Shown: positions 36,901 to 49,900 of the stretch, piece after piece | Layout: each line of letters opens with the position of its first letter | Numbering within the stretch: position 1 is the stretch's first letter | Source of the DNA: Haematococcus lacustris | Taxonomy: Eukaryota > Chlorophyta > Chlorophyceae > Chlamydomonadales > Haematococcaceae | Assembly: GCA_030144725.1 (NCBI GenBank) | Contig: JASKMD010000012.1 | Location: forward strand, 4,435,387-4,499,386 | DNA length: 64,000 bases | Reading direction: 5' to 3' | Notes under the pieces: generated by a model | Told to the model about the DNA's origin: nothing | The model's database searches: none | What the model saw: the letters and a program-made list of their open reading frames with translations, nothing else | Program-made: the position numbers and the translations under genes

Positions 36901-37999
36901 GTCAGTTCCTTCCGCCATCGGGTAGACATCTCCATGGCAAACAGCACACCTCCGACCTACAGAGAGGCACAGCAGCTGGTCAACTGCTGTGCTCCTGCCT
37001 GTCACAGTGACAAAGCGCTTACTGGGGCTTTAAATGCTGTTGTGACGCCACATGCCGCGCCAATGGCCACAAGGTCTCGTAGCTCCTTGTTGTATGTGTA
37101 CACTCCCCAGTGTGCAGCGATCTCCATCTGCTGCGTCATCCACTTGCTGCAAGCAGATGACAGGTCCACATCGCATCCGTGAAGACACTGAAGCAGCTGT
37201 CCAGGCCGACTAGACCGAAATCAATCTCACTTGGTTCCCAGGATCACTGCTAGAATGGACCCAGCATGTAGCATGGGCCCCTCTTTGCCCATGATGAGAC
37301 TTGCAGACACTGCCAAAGCACTGCCAATCACCTGCAGACATGCACAGTGCAATGCGCAGTGCCAGGGCACTTCACAGGAGGTAGGGCACATAGTCATCCA
37401 ACATTCAAGGTGTCACCTTGCCGATGAATGTCCTGACACGAAAGAAATTGCGAAAGATGGGAGACTCCACCCCGTTCAAGTAGGCCTTGACATCTGGGAT
37501 ACCAGAGCCAGAGGCAGCTGGAGAGATGACATACAGAGAGAAGCTGCATAAGAATGCCAGCAGCAGGTTGAAGCCAGTGTATTGCAAAAACTTGAGTTTC
37601 CAGCTTACGTCCAGTTGCTGCGCAAGACATCGACATGTATATGTGCACTTGCAGAGCAGTGGCTTTTCGCAATGCAGGGCGGCAAGGGCCTACCACCACA
37701 CGATAAATGAACTGAGAGCGTATCTCGTACAGCCAGGACACAAGCATGCTCTGAAAGAACCCCACGCCCGCGGTAGATACGGCGATGCTGCAAGCACAAA
37801 GGCCGGCGTCGCTTAACCAGCAATGTAATGAGTGCGATGTATGCAGCTGCCGAGGTTCGCACATGATGAGGCACAGCCATTTTAGGACGGTGTAAATCTT
37901 GGGGATGGCCGCGAGAGGCACGGTTGGCAGCCGCATCCGAGCGCTTGCTCCAGTCATGGTTGTGTCACTGGCACCACCTGGCTCTAGGAAATTGAAAAC
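33937..37999 (-). CDS. CLC-family chloride channel/transporter, both ends incomplete
   Basis: Voltage-gated anion channel family of intracellular or plasma membranes. Exons in coding order: 37863-37999, 37700-37787, 37417-37590, 37231-37331, 37023-37146, 36783-36956, 36527-36682, 36332-36434, 34225-34286, 33937-34100; phases agree (about 427 codons). Signature motifs: ASGSGIPDVKAYLNGV (selectivity loop, Ser variant), GKEGPMLHAG (gating Glu kept), GAACGVTTAFKAPVGGVLFAMEM, NHYNDLAVLVFNP and YGAFIPSGLFTPSLIFGG. At the internal proton-glutamate position the sequence is FAMEM, so Glu is replaced by Met, as in CLC channels rather than exchangers. The Ser in GSGIP favours chloride over nitrate in plant CLCs. 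The last visible exon ends in an open phase at 33937, so the remaining membrane part and CBS domains must lie in the gap. The N-terminal exon was not found. Intron 34287-36331 holds no gene. Confidence 0.93.
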
Positions 38000-38804
38000 C
38001 TGCAAGCAAGTCATTGCATGCCTTGCAGAGAACATGCAGCAAAAGCCGCTACGGAAGGAGCAGAAGTGGCTACAGCGCTTTAGGATGGTGTCTCAACAGA
38101 AGCGACATCATAGGGAGTAGCCATACAATCATGGTTTTATTCTTGCTGTTGCACGCATAACATGTATGCAATCTCAAGGCTGCGTGCAGTTGCACACAAG
38201 CACCTTGTAGATGCCTGGGAAGTCAAACTGACACATGTCTTGCCGAAAAGCACTGACTGCCGCCCTGGGGACAGCAACACTCTGGTGGCACTGGCACAGA
38301 TTGTAAACACCTGGTGCTCAATGTCGAGAAGTGGGTGGCCAAGGTTCGAAGGGCAGTTGGTCCAGTGTATCGTATACCAGGGAAACAGCAAACGTGTTGG
38401 TTTGGAAAACCCAAGCAGTGGCACGAAGGCACCTGGGGGCAAGTATATTTATTGATTGGGTGGATGTGGCTTTAAAGACTGCATTGCAGCTCCCGCCTTC
38501 CAAGGTGTACTACTTTTCATCCAGCTACCTTCAGGGTTCTACAAGAACAGCTGGATCCTAGAATTTGTTGGGAGCGTAATGATTGTAGTTTCACACCATC
38601 GACCTTACTTACAGCAAAAGATAAGTGATGACACGGTTTACGGCGGCAGGCACAAAGATGTGCGCGCACACTCTTGTTATGAACTGCTTCATGTCCCTGC
38701 TTCTTTCATGTCTCTACATCTCATGCTCTAGCCTGACATCTGTGGTGCAGGATCAGGTTTTGTAACACCCCTGTTGCTGCAATTATTTAGTTGCAAGGTT
38801 TTGA
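38000..38804. other. CLC 5' region, start exon not resolved
   Basis: Should contain the CLC first exon and promoter on the minus strand. I could not identify the start codon. No other gene seen. Confidence 0.35.
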
Positions 38805-39367
38805 ACCCCAGCAGGCCAGGTCAACCAGCGGCTGTTGCGCCCAGCCTGGAGCCTGCGGCATGCTGAGGATGTGCGGGGCCTGAAGTGGTGCCATCAGGTG
38901 CAGCCCAACCCCCCTCCCCCTCCCCCAGCTCAGCACCCCCCTGCCCAGGACCCCCCAGCCCCTGCCCAGGCCCTCCTTGCCCAGGAGCCACCTGCCCAGG
39001 ACCCCACTCCCCCTGCCCAGGACCCCCCACTACCTCCCCCTGGCCAGGAGCCCCCTCCCCCTGTCCAGCCCCCACCTGGCCCAGTCCCACCACTTCAGGC
39101 CCTCCCATGGGGCAGGTGGCTGGACCGGGACACCAACCCCTGCCTCAACTTCCATTGGGGATTGGGGAGAGCATGCAGCGCCCCCTGGAGCTGTGCAGCT
39201 GGAAGGACAGGGAGGCTCTCACCCCCGTTGGCAAGGAGTACCAGCAGGGCTACAAGCGGGTCAGTGATCGGCTGTCCAAGGGCAAGCAGAGCTTGCACCA
39301 TGCTGCAGAGTACCGGCGGGGTATTGATGGCCGGGCCCGCAACAATGCAGTAGTTTACACAGGCTAG
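38805..39367 (+). pseudogene. Fanzor-like (eukaryotic TnpB) nuclease remnant, subfamily 1
   Basis: C-terminal part only. Reading from 38805: PAGQVNQRLLRPAWSLRHAE, VRGLKWC, a Pro-rich linker, then WLDRDTNPCLNF (RuvC-III type DRD-x-N motif at about 39120). A one-base frameshift follows, and the next frame continues GIGESMQRPLELCSWKD, VGKEYQQGYKRVSDRL and AEYRRGIDGRARNN to a stop at 39367. The order VRGL-x-x-C, DRD-x-N, IGES-x-x-x-PLELC and GKEY matches the remnants near 55.5, 52.2 and 41.6 kb. Assignment to Fanzor rests on the RuvC-III motif plus the VDEHRTS motif of the copy near 55.7 kb. No N-terminal part is visible. Confidence 0.55.
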
Positions 39368-39439
39368 TAGCCTTACAAAAGCATTAAGCTGTTAGTGTTG
39401 ATGAGGTGCCCAGTGGCTGAGGGGGAAAGAGTGCCATCA

Positions 39440-39560
39440 ATGTGGGGTTGGTAGTCATCAAGGGTGCGACCGAGGATGCTTCAACTTGAATGGAGTAGCT
39501 GAGCGAGATTACCCACAGCCAAACATGTTGTTCCCTGTTGAACAAGTTTTGTTTGGCTGG
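39440..39560 (-). repeat. Short dispersed repeat C, copy 1
   Basis: Inverted match to 47430-47560. Both copies can encode QNLFN(K/R)EQHV, LWVISLSY and ASSVAPLMTTNPT, so the shared segment may derive from a coding region. Directly follows the Fanzor-like remnant. Confidence 0.7.
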
Positions 39561-39599
39561 CTGTAACTTACTTGGCAAGGCTATGGGCTGCCTGTGTGT

Positions 39600-41264
39600 G
39601 GAGGGGGTACCAGGGGGCACCATGTCAGGCCCCTTACTTGCTTGCCCTTCATCTTGCTCCAGGCTGGGTGCTTTAGCTAATGGTCCACTTGCCCTGCTGG
39701 GGGTTCCCAGCCCTCTGACATTAGTTCGTTGTGGCCTTGCTAGGCCACCTAGTCCTCACCTTTCACGTGCCCATGTTGGCGGTGTTGACACAGCCGCGTT
39801 TAGGCAACCAGGCACCTTTCGAACCCTACAGCCCTCATGCTATACCAAAATAAAGCAATAGATGTAATCAGACACAGGCTGCGAGCTCATACTGGCTACT
39901 GCTAGTGTGCCTAATGCCCACTCCAGCTCAGCCATTCTGGTGTGTGTGCCTATAGCTATAGCTAATTTAGCTCAGTATTTTGTCATGTTGGGGTTGTCTT
40001 GTTGTACGCTCAGTGGTACAGCGGGGGCGAGTTGTGCAAGTGGGGGTTACGGAGAGCGGGAGAGGGAGCGGGAGGAGCAGTGGGAGGAGCAGGAGCGGCA
40101 GCGGCAGCGGGAGGAGCGGAGGCAGCGGGAGGGGAAAAGCGTGAGCGAGAACAGCGGGTGGAGTGGGAGCAGCGGGTGTGCACGATGCCATCATTACACG
40201 CGGTTCGTGTGTCGGGTCAAGGAGTTGTGGGTCTGTTTCACCGACCAACCAGAAAGGTTCATCGCGAACTTACTTCCTTGCCGCTACACTTTTCCCGCGA
40301 CGCAGTGGGTGGGCAGTCAGGGCAATCAGACAGGCAGGGGTTGTATAGTATACCACTATAGCAATCTTGAAGGGAACCGGAAATGGAGTGGAGTAACGCT
40401 GTGCAGGATGCCATCATGAGACGCGATGCAATGCCGGGTCCGTGGCTTTCTCGGGTACGAATTGGGGCAAAGGTACTTGTTTGCTGATGTTAGGGTGTCG
40501 TTGTTTTTACGCAGGAGGGGAGAAATGGTGCAGCCTGTATGTCCGGTTCCATGCCACTGACACGGCAGCTCACGCAGTAGAATGGGATGCAGCCGCTAGC
40601 AGGCAAAATCTGCAGCGAAATGGGCGCCCTGCTGCAGTGCCGACGAATGTCAGCAGCTTGTCGATGGCTCTCCGGGAAGCACCAGCTGAGTGGTGTGCTC
40701 CGGTGAAGCAGGACAGGCGAGTACGAGTAGCCGGCAGCGGGTGCGAAGTATTAGGGCACGTGGGTGCGACCTAATTGGGAACCGCCCACTGTTGCAGGCG
40801 TCTGTCGCCATCGTTTAAGGTCGCAGTGGATGTGCGATACAGAGGGGCTGTCGCGGTCCCTGTCACTGTAAAGGTATCGCTGCCTAATTGCCAGCTTACC
40901 TAACACAGCTTGCACAACTGCGCATGCGACTCTGGTTGCCTGGTTCCTGTGCCAGCTGTGCTATAAGTTTTGCAGCATCATCCAGCCTTCCGGGTAGCAG
41001 GGTGCACCCCCACTGCTAACTGGCTACCAGGCCACACACCAGAGTCTCTGAATGGTGTGGCTCTGGCTAAGCATGCACTGTCAGAGCCTGTTCAGCGGAG
41101 CCTAGACGAGAACCTTTCAGCGGGTGCCTGGGGCGTTTTGGAGCCCCTGCTGCTAGAAGTCGGGCTGCTGACTATCAGTCTGGTACACAGGCCATGGCAG
41201 AGACCAACCTATGATGTCAGCTGAGCAGGTCAGCAGAAAAAGCCACCACAGTGAGCAGCACGCC
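39600..41264. other. Unassigned DNA
   Basis: Arg/Glu-coding GGAGCGGGAGGAGC low-complexity sequence near 40050-40130 and a weak internal duplication (GTGCACGATGCCATCAT near 40178 versus GTGCAGGATGCCATCAT near 40400). No gene I can support. Confidence 0.35.
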
Positions 41265-41765
41265 AGCCCCTCGTCCCTTACTAGGGCCTGCAGTAGAGTC
41301 AGACCACTATGGACCACTCAGGTCTGTGTCATGGGGCTGTGTGGAGTTATGTACCATGCACATGGCATGGGCGCCTACCAACTACACTACTGCCTGACCC
41401 CTGTGACAGGGCTACAGTCTAGAGTTGGCGTAATTGACATGCACTAAAGGCAAGGTGTTGACAGCTCAAAGGGGGGCACACTACTGTGCCTCGGGCTGCT
41501 TCTGCTGGGCCTTGGGTGGCCGGTCTCACAGCCGCTTGTAGCCCAGGCCTGGGTACTCCTTGCCCTTGGCTGGCAGCTTCACCCGGTCCGGCCACCAGCA
41601 CAGCTTGAGCTAACGCCACCTGCTGTCCCCAGTGCGCTGCATGTTTACGCTGCATTGCAGTCCCTGTTCAGCCACCTGCCAGGCTGTTGTGCTGATTGGG
41701 CTTTAGCAGCCTTGCCTTTGGCCTTGCCTTTGCCTTGGGCGGGCTGGGTAGGGGCAGGGGTAGGC
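41265..41765 (-). pseudogene. Fanzor-like remnant with conserved 3' block
   Basis: Minus-strand coding remnant: QCSVNMQRTGDSRWR, a TAG where Pro is expected, then LKLCWWPDRVKLPAKGKEYP and GLGYKRL followed by TGA. The catalytic DRD position has decayed to EQG. After the coding remnant the family's conserved non-coding block continues to about 41265 (AGCTGTCAACACC, CCCTGTCACAGGGGTCAGGC, GGCCCTAGTAAGGGACGAGG). Confidence 0.65.
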
Positions 41766-42714
41766 CTGATGACTCACGGCTTCTGCAGAATGGTTCACAG
41801 AGTGATGACTGTAACGGTCACTTGTCAGATCTAGCTGCAATCACGAAAGATCACCGTCTCAGGCAGCACGCCTGCCCATGGCTTTTTCAGCCATGCCAGC
41901 TCGCCAACTCAGCATCCGTGGCTCCAGCCCCCGCTCTTGCCGAATGGCGGCAAGCAAGGAGTGCTGGGGATGAGGACGCTGGGTGCGTCAGGGATATCTG
42001 GGGCACTAGTACAGTGCAGGTTAGGCTGCACTACTTAGCCCGCGACCTGGCACCGCTGCCCAGCCTGGACCCCCTGCTATGCGAATGTCAGTGGCCTTTG
42101 GCAATGTCAGTGGCCTCTCCATCGCATGGTCAGCAACGTGATGCCGGCCCAGTCTTAATGGGAGGGGTGTGCACTGCAGGGCACGGTGAAGTCAGGGATC
42201 AGCTGCCACTGGCTGTAGGCCTCTCTGCCCACTGGCTGCAGGCCTTTCTGCTGACGCAACAACAGAAAGACAACATCCTGCTCTGGTCGCATGAAGACAG
42301 CAACCCAGACGACAAGACAACGGACAAGGCAAGCTGATGTGAAAGATGGTCCCTGCCCACACCTTTAATGCAGCACCATGTTAGGGCACTCTATCACATC
42401 TCTCACGCTATCAGCATCATATCAAGCCACTGACTTGTCAGCATTGCTGCAAAGCACAATGCTGCATAGACGCCTTGGGCCATGCTTGAGGCCTGCTTGG
42501 TGCAATCAGGGGCTAGCCAACACTTGGGCCCCCATGGTCAGGTGTTGTGCACGGATCTTAAACAGGCATGGGGTTAAAGCAGCTGATTGGCATTGATGGC
42601 GGTGGGCATAGACGAGCTGCCTGCCAACGTTCACCTCATGCCTGCAGAAAATCACAGAGCTCAAGGGCAGCACCAGCATCACACATATCTTCACATCACC
42701 GGTAAGCCTTCACA
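41766..42714. other. Unassigned DNA upstream of the SH2-protein gene
   Basis: A possible exon near 42590-42702 (LPANVHLMPAENHRAQGQHQ, ending before GTAAGC) could belong to the following gene, but I cannot join it by phase. Confidence 0.3.
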
Positions 42715-43040
42715 GCCCTACCTCACAGCCCTACCTCGCAGCCCTGCCCGCTGCCCTGCCCACAGCCCTGCCCACAGCCCTGCCCACAGCCCTGCCCACT
42801 GCCCTGCCCACTGCCCTGCCCGCTGCCCTGCCCACAGCCCTGTCGTCACAGCCCTGCCCACTGCCCTGCCCACAGCCCTGTCTTCACAGCCCTGCCCACT
42901 GCCCTGCCCACAGCCCTGTCGTCACAGCCCTGCCCACTGCCCTGCCCACTGCCCTGCCCACTGCCCTGCCCGCTGCCCTGCCCACAGCCCTGTCGTCACA
43001 GCCCTGCCCACTGCCCTGCCGTCACAGCCCTGCCCATGGC
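42715..43040. repeat. 12-bp minisatellite CCCTGCCCACAG/CT
   Basis: About 25 units of CCCTGCCCACAG, CCCTGCCCACTG and CCCTGCCCGCTG with GTCGTCACAG interruptions. Coding on paper only. Confidence 0.93.
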
Positions 43041-43221
43041 CCAGCACAATCTGCCTTGCCTTGCACTGACTGCCCTGCCCTGACACACTGGCACCCGGTC
43101 ATCACCTTCTGCATCAGACACCTTGGTCAGCTTATACCGCCTCACTTACACTCCCCCCTGCCCTGCCCCCCTGTCACCTAGGTGTTCACTTCATCGTTTT
43201 CTGCTGCTGCTGTAACCAACA

Positions 43222-43936
43222 TTGTTACTGCTGCCACCACTGCTGCTGCGTTTGGCTCCTTCTGGTGATCAGGGCCAGCCATCTACAGCTTGCTCCCCCC
43301 AGGCACCCTCCCGGCCCCACCGCCATCAAGGCACACCCCAAGAGAAGAGGCACTCTGGCTGTGGCATCAAGCGGCCAGCTAGCCAGCTGGACATGCTGTA
43401 CAGCGCGCAAGCCAGCGGCAGCCCCAATGGATGCTTTGCTTCCAGCCTCAGAGCAGGCTGGGGTGTGGATGGAATGGAGGAGACGGCTGCAGGAGGGGTG
43501 CGTGCGGTGGTGGTGGATGTGGGGAAGCAGCCCCAGCAGGACAGCGCATGGGGCACGCTAGGTCCCTGCCCCATGCTGACAGGCCTGCCCCTGCCCAGTG
43601 CCCCACCCTTGGATTTGGGGCTCTCACCACATCCGTTGCAGCCGTCACAGGGGCAGAGGGAGACGCAGCAGCTGTTGGATGCCCTGTCGGGCGTGGTCAA
43701 GCACCTCAACACCCCGGTGAGCCATAGGCACACACATCATCATGAGGAGCAGCAGCGTAGCCTTTTGCCTCATGTTTACCACCAGCACCATTAGCAGTGG
43801 TGTGGCCATCACATCCAATAGCGACAGCAGCAACATGACATCATCAACAACAAAAGCAGGAGCAGCAGGATTGCGGCAACCATCATGTCCGCCAGTTTGT
43901 AGCATGCCCACAGTGCAATGCCTTTATTCTACACCC

Positions 43937-43977
<41 letters not shown>

Positions 43978-46900
43978 GACGCCACTCATTACTAATCTAG
44001 TGATAGGCTGTGAGAGCTCAGAGCTGCTGCTCCCTCACTGCCCCTGACCCTGCCCCCGCTAGACCCTCTTAACCAGCAGCTCTTCATGGTGGCCGCCCCA
44101 ACCTCCCTAGCAACTCCCACCTCCACCCTTCCTTCCTCCTACCACCACCAGCAGCAGCAGGAGCAGCAACAGCTGGATGCCCATGTGCTGACTCAGCTGT
44201 CAGGCAGCTTGATCATTGCTGGAGGGGCTACTTCGACCCTACTCCCCACCCCCACCATCGTCCCAGACCTAACAGCAGAGTCAGCTGCAGCATGCACTGC
44301 CCCCAACCAACACCTGGGCCTCCCTGCTGCTGACGACCCAGCACCCCTGTCCACCCAGGGCATTCTGGGCACAGTCCAAGCTGTGGCTGCGTGTACGGCG
44401 GGGGCGGGTCTCAGCACCAGGGCCTCGGAGGGGCTGGGAGGTGATGGGGGCGGTGCTGAGAGAGAGACAATGGTCATGAGTCATGAGGTGGGCAGCTCAC
44501 GACCCATGCCAGACTGACCTGTCTGACCGCCTGAACACTAGCCTGTCCCATGTGTCCAGTCAGGTTGGATGCAGGACCAGCAGGGAAAGCACAGGGCTGA
44601 GCATGGGCCGCATAGAGTAGATGTGTGTACAGGAGAACAGGCTGGTTATGCTGGAAGGGGGGGGGTTGGGTGATAGTGCAGGGAAGCCAATGGTGTTGCC
44701 TGCCTGCCTGCCCGCCCGCCCGCCCGCCCGCCCGCCCGCCCGCCCGCCCGCCCGCCCGCCCGCCCGCCCGCCCGCCCGCCCGCCCGCCCGCCCGCCCGCC
44801 CGCCCGCCCGCCCGCCCGCCCGCCCGCCCGCCCGCCCGCCCGCCCGCCCGCCCGCCCGCCCGCCCGCCCGCCCGCCCCGCCCGCCCGCCCGCCCGCCCGC
44901 CGCCCGCCGGCCCGCCGGCCCGCCCGCCCGCCCGCCCAATCGCCCGCCCGCCCGCCCAATCGCCCGCCCGCCCGCCCAATCGCCCGCCCGCCCGCCCAAT
45001 CGCCCGCCTGCCCGCCCAATCGCCCGCCCGCCCGCCCAATCGCCCGCCCGCCCGCCCAATCGCCCGCCCGCCCGCCCAATCGCCCGCCCGCCCAATCGCC
45101 CAATCGCCCGCCCGCCCGCCCGCCCGCCCGCCCGCGCGCGCTTCGGGCTCAGCCACCTTGCTCTACCTGCTATGGCTGGGACATGCCCTTGTGCTGCTGC
45201 AGTTTGATTTTGCAAACCTGGAGCTGATGAAGCCCACACGCATGAACAAGGCAAGGCAACCAGGGAGGCCAGAGTAGGGGCATGTATAAGATGGCTGTTG
45301 CTGGGGACCCAAGGATGGCAGCTCAATGTGGTGAAGGCGGTGCACGGGAGTGATTGAGGCAAGGCAGATGCTGTTGCTCTGACAAGGCACATGGGGCTCG
45401 TCAGGGCAGGAAATGCTGGTCAGCCATTGCAAATGATCATGGTCATGGCAGGTTACCCTGATCTGACTACTGGCAGGCGGTATTAAGAGGCATTGACAAA
45501 GCACTAGGGCTGCTGGGTGATGAAAAAATGCATGCTGCTTTTCCTGCTTTCTTTGGCATGGCATTGTGCCAGGGAAGATGTGTTGGCAAAGGCAGAGAAC
45601 CGCCCGCTTACCTGTCTGCTGCCAGCTGCCAGCCTGCTGCTCTGTTGCCTCCGCTGCCTTTGCCTCTGATGCCTGCTGCCTGCTGATTGCTGCAGGTCTA
45701 CTTGGTGTTTTGTGCTACCATCTTGGACGTTGACTACCTATACCTGGTGATCTATTAACACTGTCCGACAAGCATAGTGCCTACTTCCTGGATGGGATAG
45801 GACCATACAAGCAGCAGGCTCACCCTCCCACGCCCATCCCACCAGCGCCACCAGCACTGCAAAACAGCTCTACGCCCACAGCTGTGTAACAGGCAAGGTT
45901 CACAAGCTTGAGCCACCCAAGGCTGGTCGAGGAGAGAGTGACCAGCTAAATGACTGTTAGGCTGACCGTAAGGGTGACCTGAGTGTGACCAGAGTGTGAC
46001 ACCGCATGGCATGTGGGTGGGGCTGCTGCTGCAGGTCTACAATGTTCCTACAATAGGCATCTGCCGAGCAGAGCAGCGTGAGAAGGCGGCACTCAAGCTG
46101 GGGCTCTCGCTCCACTGCCTGCCATCCACCAACCACCATCCCAACCACCAGAGCTACTCAACTCAGCCGACCTCACCTCAGGGGCTGGCAAGCATTGGCG
46201 AGGTAGGCACTGGGCTTCAGGTGAGAGGGCAGTGTGGCGGGGCGGGGCGGGCTGGCAGAGGGTCGGGCTTAAGGTATGATGAGGTGCCCCTTATATCGCC
46301 CCTATTGCCTCCCTGGGCTTCCCAGTGCCACTGCCAGACTAACCACCAACACCATTGCCACCACCCTCAATTGGGGCTCCACTGCCGCAAGGCTGTACAG
46401 CGGTTGGCTAGCAGTTGGACAACAGAAGATGAACATGCCCTTGGTCTGCTCGTCACCTGAGTCTATGTCCAGGCATTGCCTGGGTGCGGTCATTGTGATT
46501 ACTGTGCAGCAGTGCCACAAAACAACACATGCCATCACCCTCTTAAGCTTTTGTACCACTGGCTTGGTGCATAGATCTGGGGTGCTCACTGACAGCTTCA
46601 CCGACAGGAGGGTCAGAAGGAACAGGCGATGCTTGTTGTGTGCTCAGCAACCATGTCTCAGTGTCACCAGTTCTTCAGCAGCTGCTCTCCTCACTGCCTG
46701 TCTCGCAGCAAGCCGCAAACGCCACCCTCATGGCCATACCATGCAACCCCTTTCCTGAAAGGCTTTAGGGTGGCAGATGATGAGCAGGGAAGCAGAGGCC
46801 ACCTACCCTGCGCTCCTTGTCCTTGCACCCCAGGTCAAGTCCCCGTACCCACGGCTACTGTTCACCAGCCCTGGGCCCACCCGGCCGCCCGCGCGCCTGG

Positions 46901-49900
46901 CCTCAGGGTTTGTGAATAGCCCAGGGCCAGGCAAGGGGCCAGGGCCAGGGCAGCGGGAGGGCACTGACCTGAGCCAGGTCTATCTCAAGGCCTGGGCTGG
47001 ACCGTTGCGCCAAGGGCAGCAGGGGGCTGAGGACGGCAGGCAGGCTGTGGGCCCTCAGGGCGGCACGCATGAGCAGGTAAGGCCTGGGAGCCAGCCCGCC
47101 GTGCCTGGCCTGTCCTCTGGGGTTATGATAGCCTAGGCTTTGCAATCCAGGAGTCTGTGAGCAAGCTAGAGGCTGTGGGGTGGGAGGCAGCATTTAGCGT
47201 GCATGGCGCTGTCCACCCTGATCTCTTGCCTGTCAGACTTGCCACTCTTGCCTCACCCTGCCCACTTTTCACACCTAGTGCATTAGTAGCCATGCTATGG
47301 TTTCCTCCATGCCCGGCACATGACAGAGCCATGCAGCCATGCAGTGATGCAGCGATGCAGCCACGTAGCCATGCAGGCCCTTACCCCCTTGAAACCATCC
47401 AGGCTGGATTTCCTCACACAACCACCAGCCTTCCAGACCAACAAAACTTGTTCAACAAGGAACAACATGTCGGCCTGTGGGTAATCTCACTCAGCTACTA
47501 CAAACAAGTTGTAGCATCCTCGGTCGCACCCTTGATGACTACCAACCCCACTCCGGTCAGCGGACCTCATCGGACCTCAGCGGAGACCTCAGCGGAGACA
47601 GCTTATCTTACAGCGTGCTTACTTAGTGCTATCGACCCTTTGGCTCTTTGACATATACAACTGCAGCTGGGTGTCGCAATTGAGTGTCGCAATCCCCCAG
47701 CTTTCAGACCCTTTGCGCTACATCTCTGCTGCTGCCTCCGCTGTGTACCCCACTCCACCCTGAACTCCCTTTGCCTGCCCCTGCTCTGCCAGGCCCAGTG
47801 TTCCCTGGGCAACCCCCCTGGCCTGGACAGCATAGCTCGCACCCTGGGCGAGGCCATGCCACTCATGATACCTGGCAGCAGTGGCAGGACACCCAAACGA
47901 GCTTCTGCAGGGCTGCCCATGCCCAGCCCGGCTAGCCTCAGCCAGCTCAGCAGCCAGGAGCGTGACACCCTGGCACCATCAGCACCCCCACCCACACAGG
48001 GCTCCTGGACAGGCCATGGTGTGACTTCCACCACTGGTCACACCACACCTGACACCTTGAGGCATTCTCAGATCCATGCGTTGGGTTCTGGATTGCATGG
48101 GCAGGGCATGGGGAGCATAGCTGCGCATGGTCATGGGCATGCAAGTATAAGGGATGTGAGCATGAGGGAGGAGGGGTTGCACGAGGTGGAGGGACCAGTG
48201 CAAGGCACGTACAGCCGTGAGCTTATCAGGAGTTGGATCCTGGACCAGTACGAGTCAACAGGCCTAACTAGGCGCCTCAGCGACCTGGATGTCCAGGTGG
48301 GTGCCTGCTTAGGCACAGGCAGCAGGCACAGGCAGCAGGTAGGGCAGGGCGGTGCAGCAAGCAGTGAGGTCACCCTGGGGGCTCGGGTGTCGGGAGAAGT
48401 GCAACCAGCACAATGCCTGATTAGGCACATGAGGGCTGCACATGTTTCAGCAACCTGAGGGTTAGTGCCACCCAGAAGCAGCTGGGCAGGGCAGCTGGGC
48501 AGGGCAGCTGGGCAGGGCAGCTGGGCAGGGCAGCTGGGCAGGGCAGCTGGGCAGGGCAGCTGGGCAGGGCAGCTGGGCAGGGCAGCTGGGCAGGGCAGCT
48601 GGGCAGGGCAGCTGGGCAGGGCAGCTGGGCAGGGCAGCTGGGCAGGGCAGCTGGGCAGGGCAGCTGGGCAGGGCAGCTGGGCAGGGCAGCTGGGCAGGGC
48701 AGCTGGGCAGGGCAGCTGGGCAGGGCAGCTGGGCAGGGCAGCTGGGCAGGGCAGCTGGGCAGGGCAGCTGGGCAGGGCAGCTGGGCAGGGCAGCTGGGCA
48801 GGGCAGCTGGGCAGGGCAGCTGGGCAGGGCAGCTGGGCAGGGCAGCTGGGCAGGGCAGCTGGGCAGGGCAGCTGGGCAGGGCAGCTGGGCAGGGCAGCTG
48901 GGCAGGGCAGCTGGGCAGGGCAGCTGGGCAGGGCAGCTGGGCAGGGCAGCTGGGCAGGGCAGCTGGGCAGGGCAGCTGGGCAGGGCAGCTGGGCAGGGCA
49001 GCTGGGCAGGGCAGCTGGGCAGGGCAGCTGGGCAGGGCAGCTGGGCAGGGCAGCTGGGCAGGGCAGCTGGGCAGGGCAGCTGGGCAGGGCAGCTGGGCAG
49101 GGCAGCTGGGCAGGGCAGCTGGGCAGGGCAGCTGGGCAGGGCAGCTGGGCAGGGCAGCTGGGCAGGGCAGCTGGGCAGGGCAGCTGGGCAGGGCAGCTGG
49201 GCAGGGCAGCTGGGCAGGGCAGCTGGGCAGGGCAGCTGGGCAGGGCAGCTGGGCAGGGCAGCTGGGCAGGGCAGCTGGGCAGGGCAGCTGGGCAGGGCAG
49301 CTGGGCAGGGCAGCTGGGCAGGGCAGCTGGGCAGGGCAGCTGGGCAGGGCAGCTGGGCAGGGCAGCTGGGCAGGGCAGCTGGGCAGGGCAGCTGGGCAGG
49401 GCAGCTGGGCAGGGCAGCTGGGCAGGGCAGCTGGGCAGGGCAGCTGGGCAGGGCAGCTGGGCAGGGCAGCTGGGCAGGGCAGCTGGGCAGGGCAGCTGGG
49501 CAGGGCAGCTGGGCAGGGCAGCTGGGCAGGGCAGCTGGGCAGGGCAGCTGGGCAGGGCAGCTGGGCAGGGCAGCTGGGCAGGGCAGCTGGGCAGGGCAGC
49601 TGGGCAGGGCAGCTGGGCAGGGCAGCTGGGCAGGGCAGCTGGGCAGGGCAGCTGGGCAGGGCAGCTGGGCAGGGCAGCTGGGCAGGGCAGCTGGGCAGGG
49701 CAGCTGGGCAGGGCAGCTGGGCAGGGCTCCCAGCTACCGCAGGGCTCCCAGCTGCCGCAGGGCTCCCAGCTGCCGCAGCAGCTGGGCAGGGCAGCTGGGC
49801 AGGGCAGCTGGGCAGGGCAGCTGGGCAGGGCAGCTGGGCAGGGCAGCTGGGCAGGGCAGCTGGGCAGGGCAGCTGGGCAGGGCAGCTGGGCAGGGCAGCT

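Noticed and set aside
39907..40419. Arg/Glu-rich frame as a coiled-coil protein
   Set aside because: Driven by a GAGCGGGAGG low-complexity run; no exon borders or homologous motif.
44474..45277. Regular 20-bp CCCG/CCCAATCG units looking like a CRISPR array
   Set aside because: Whole unit is repeated with no variable spacer, and the host is eukaryotic; simple tandem array.
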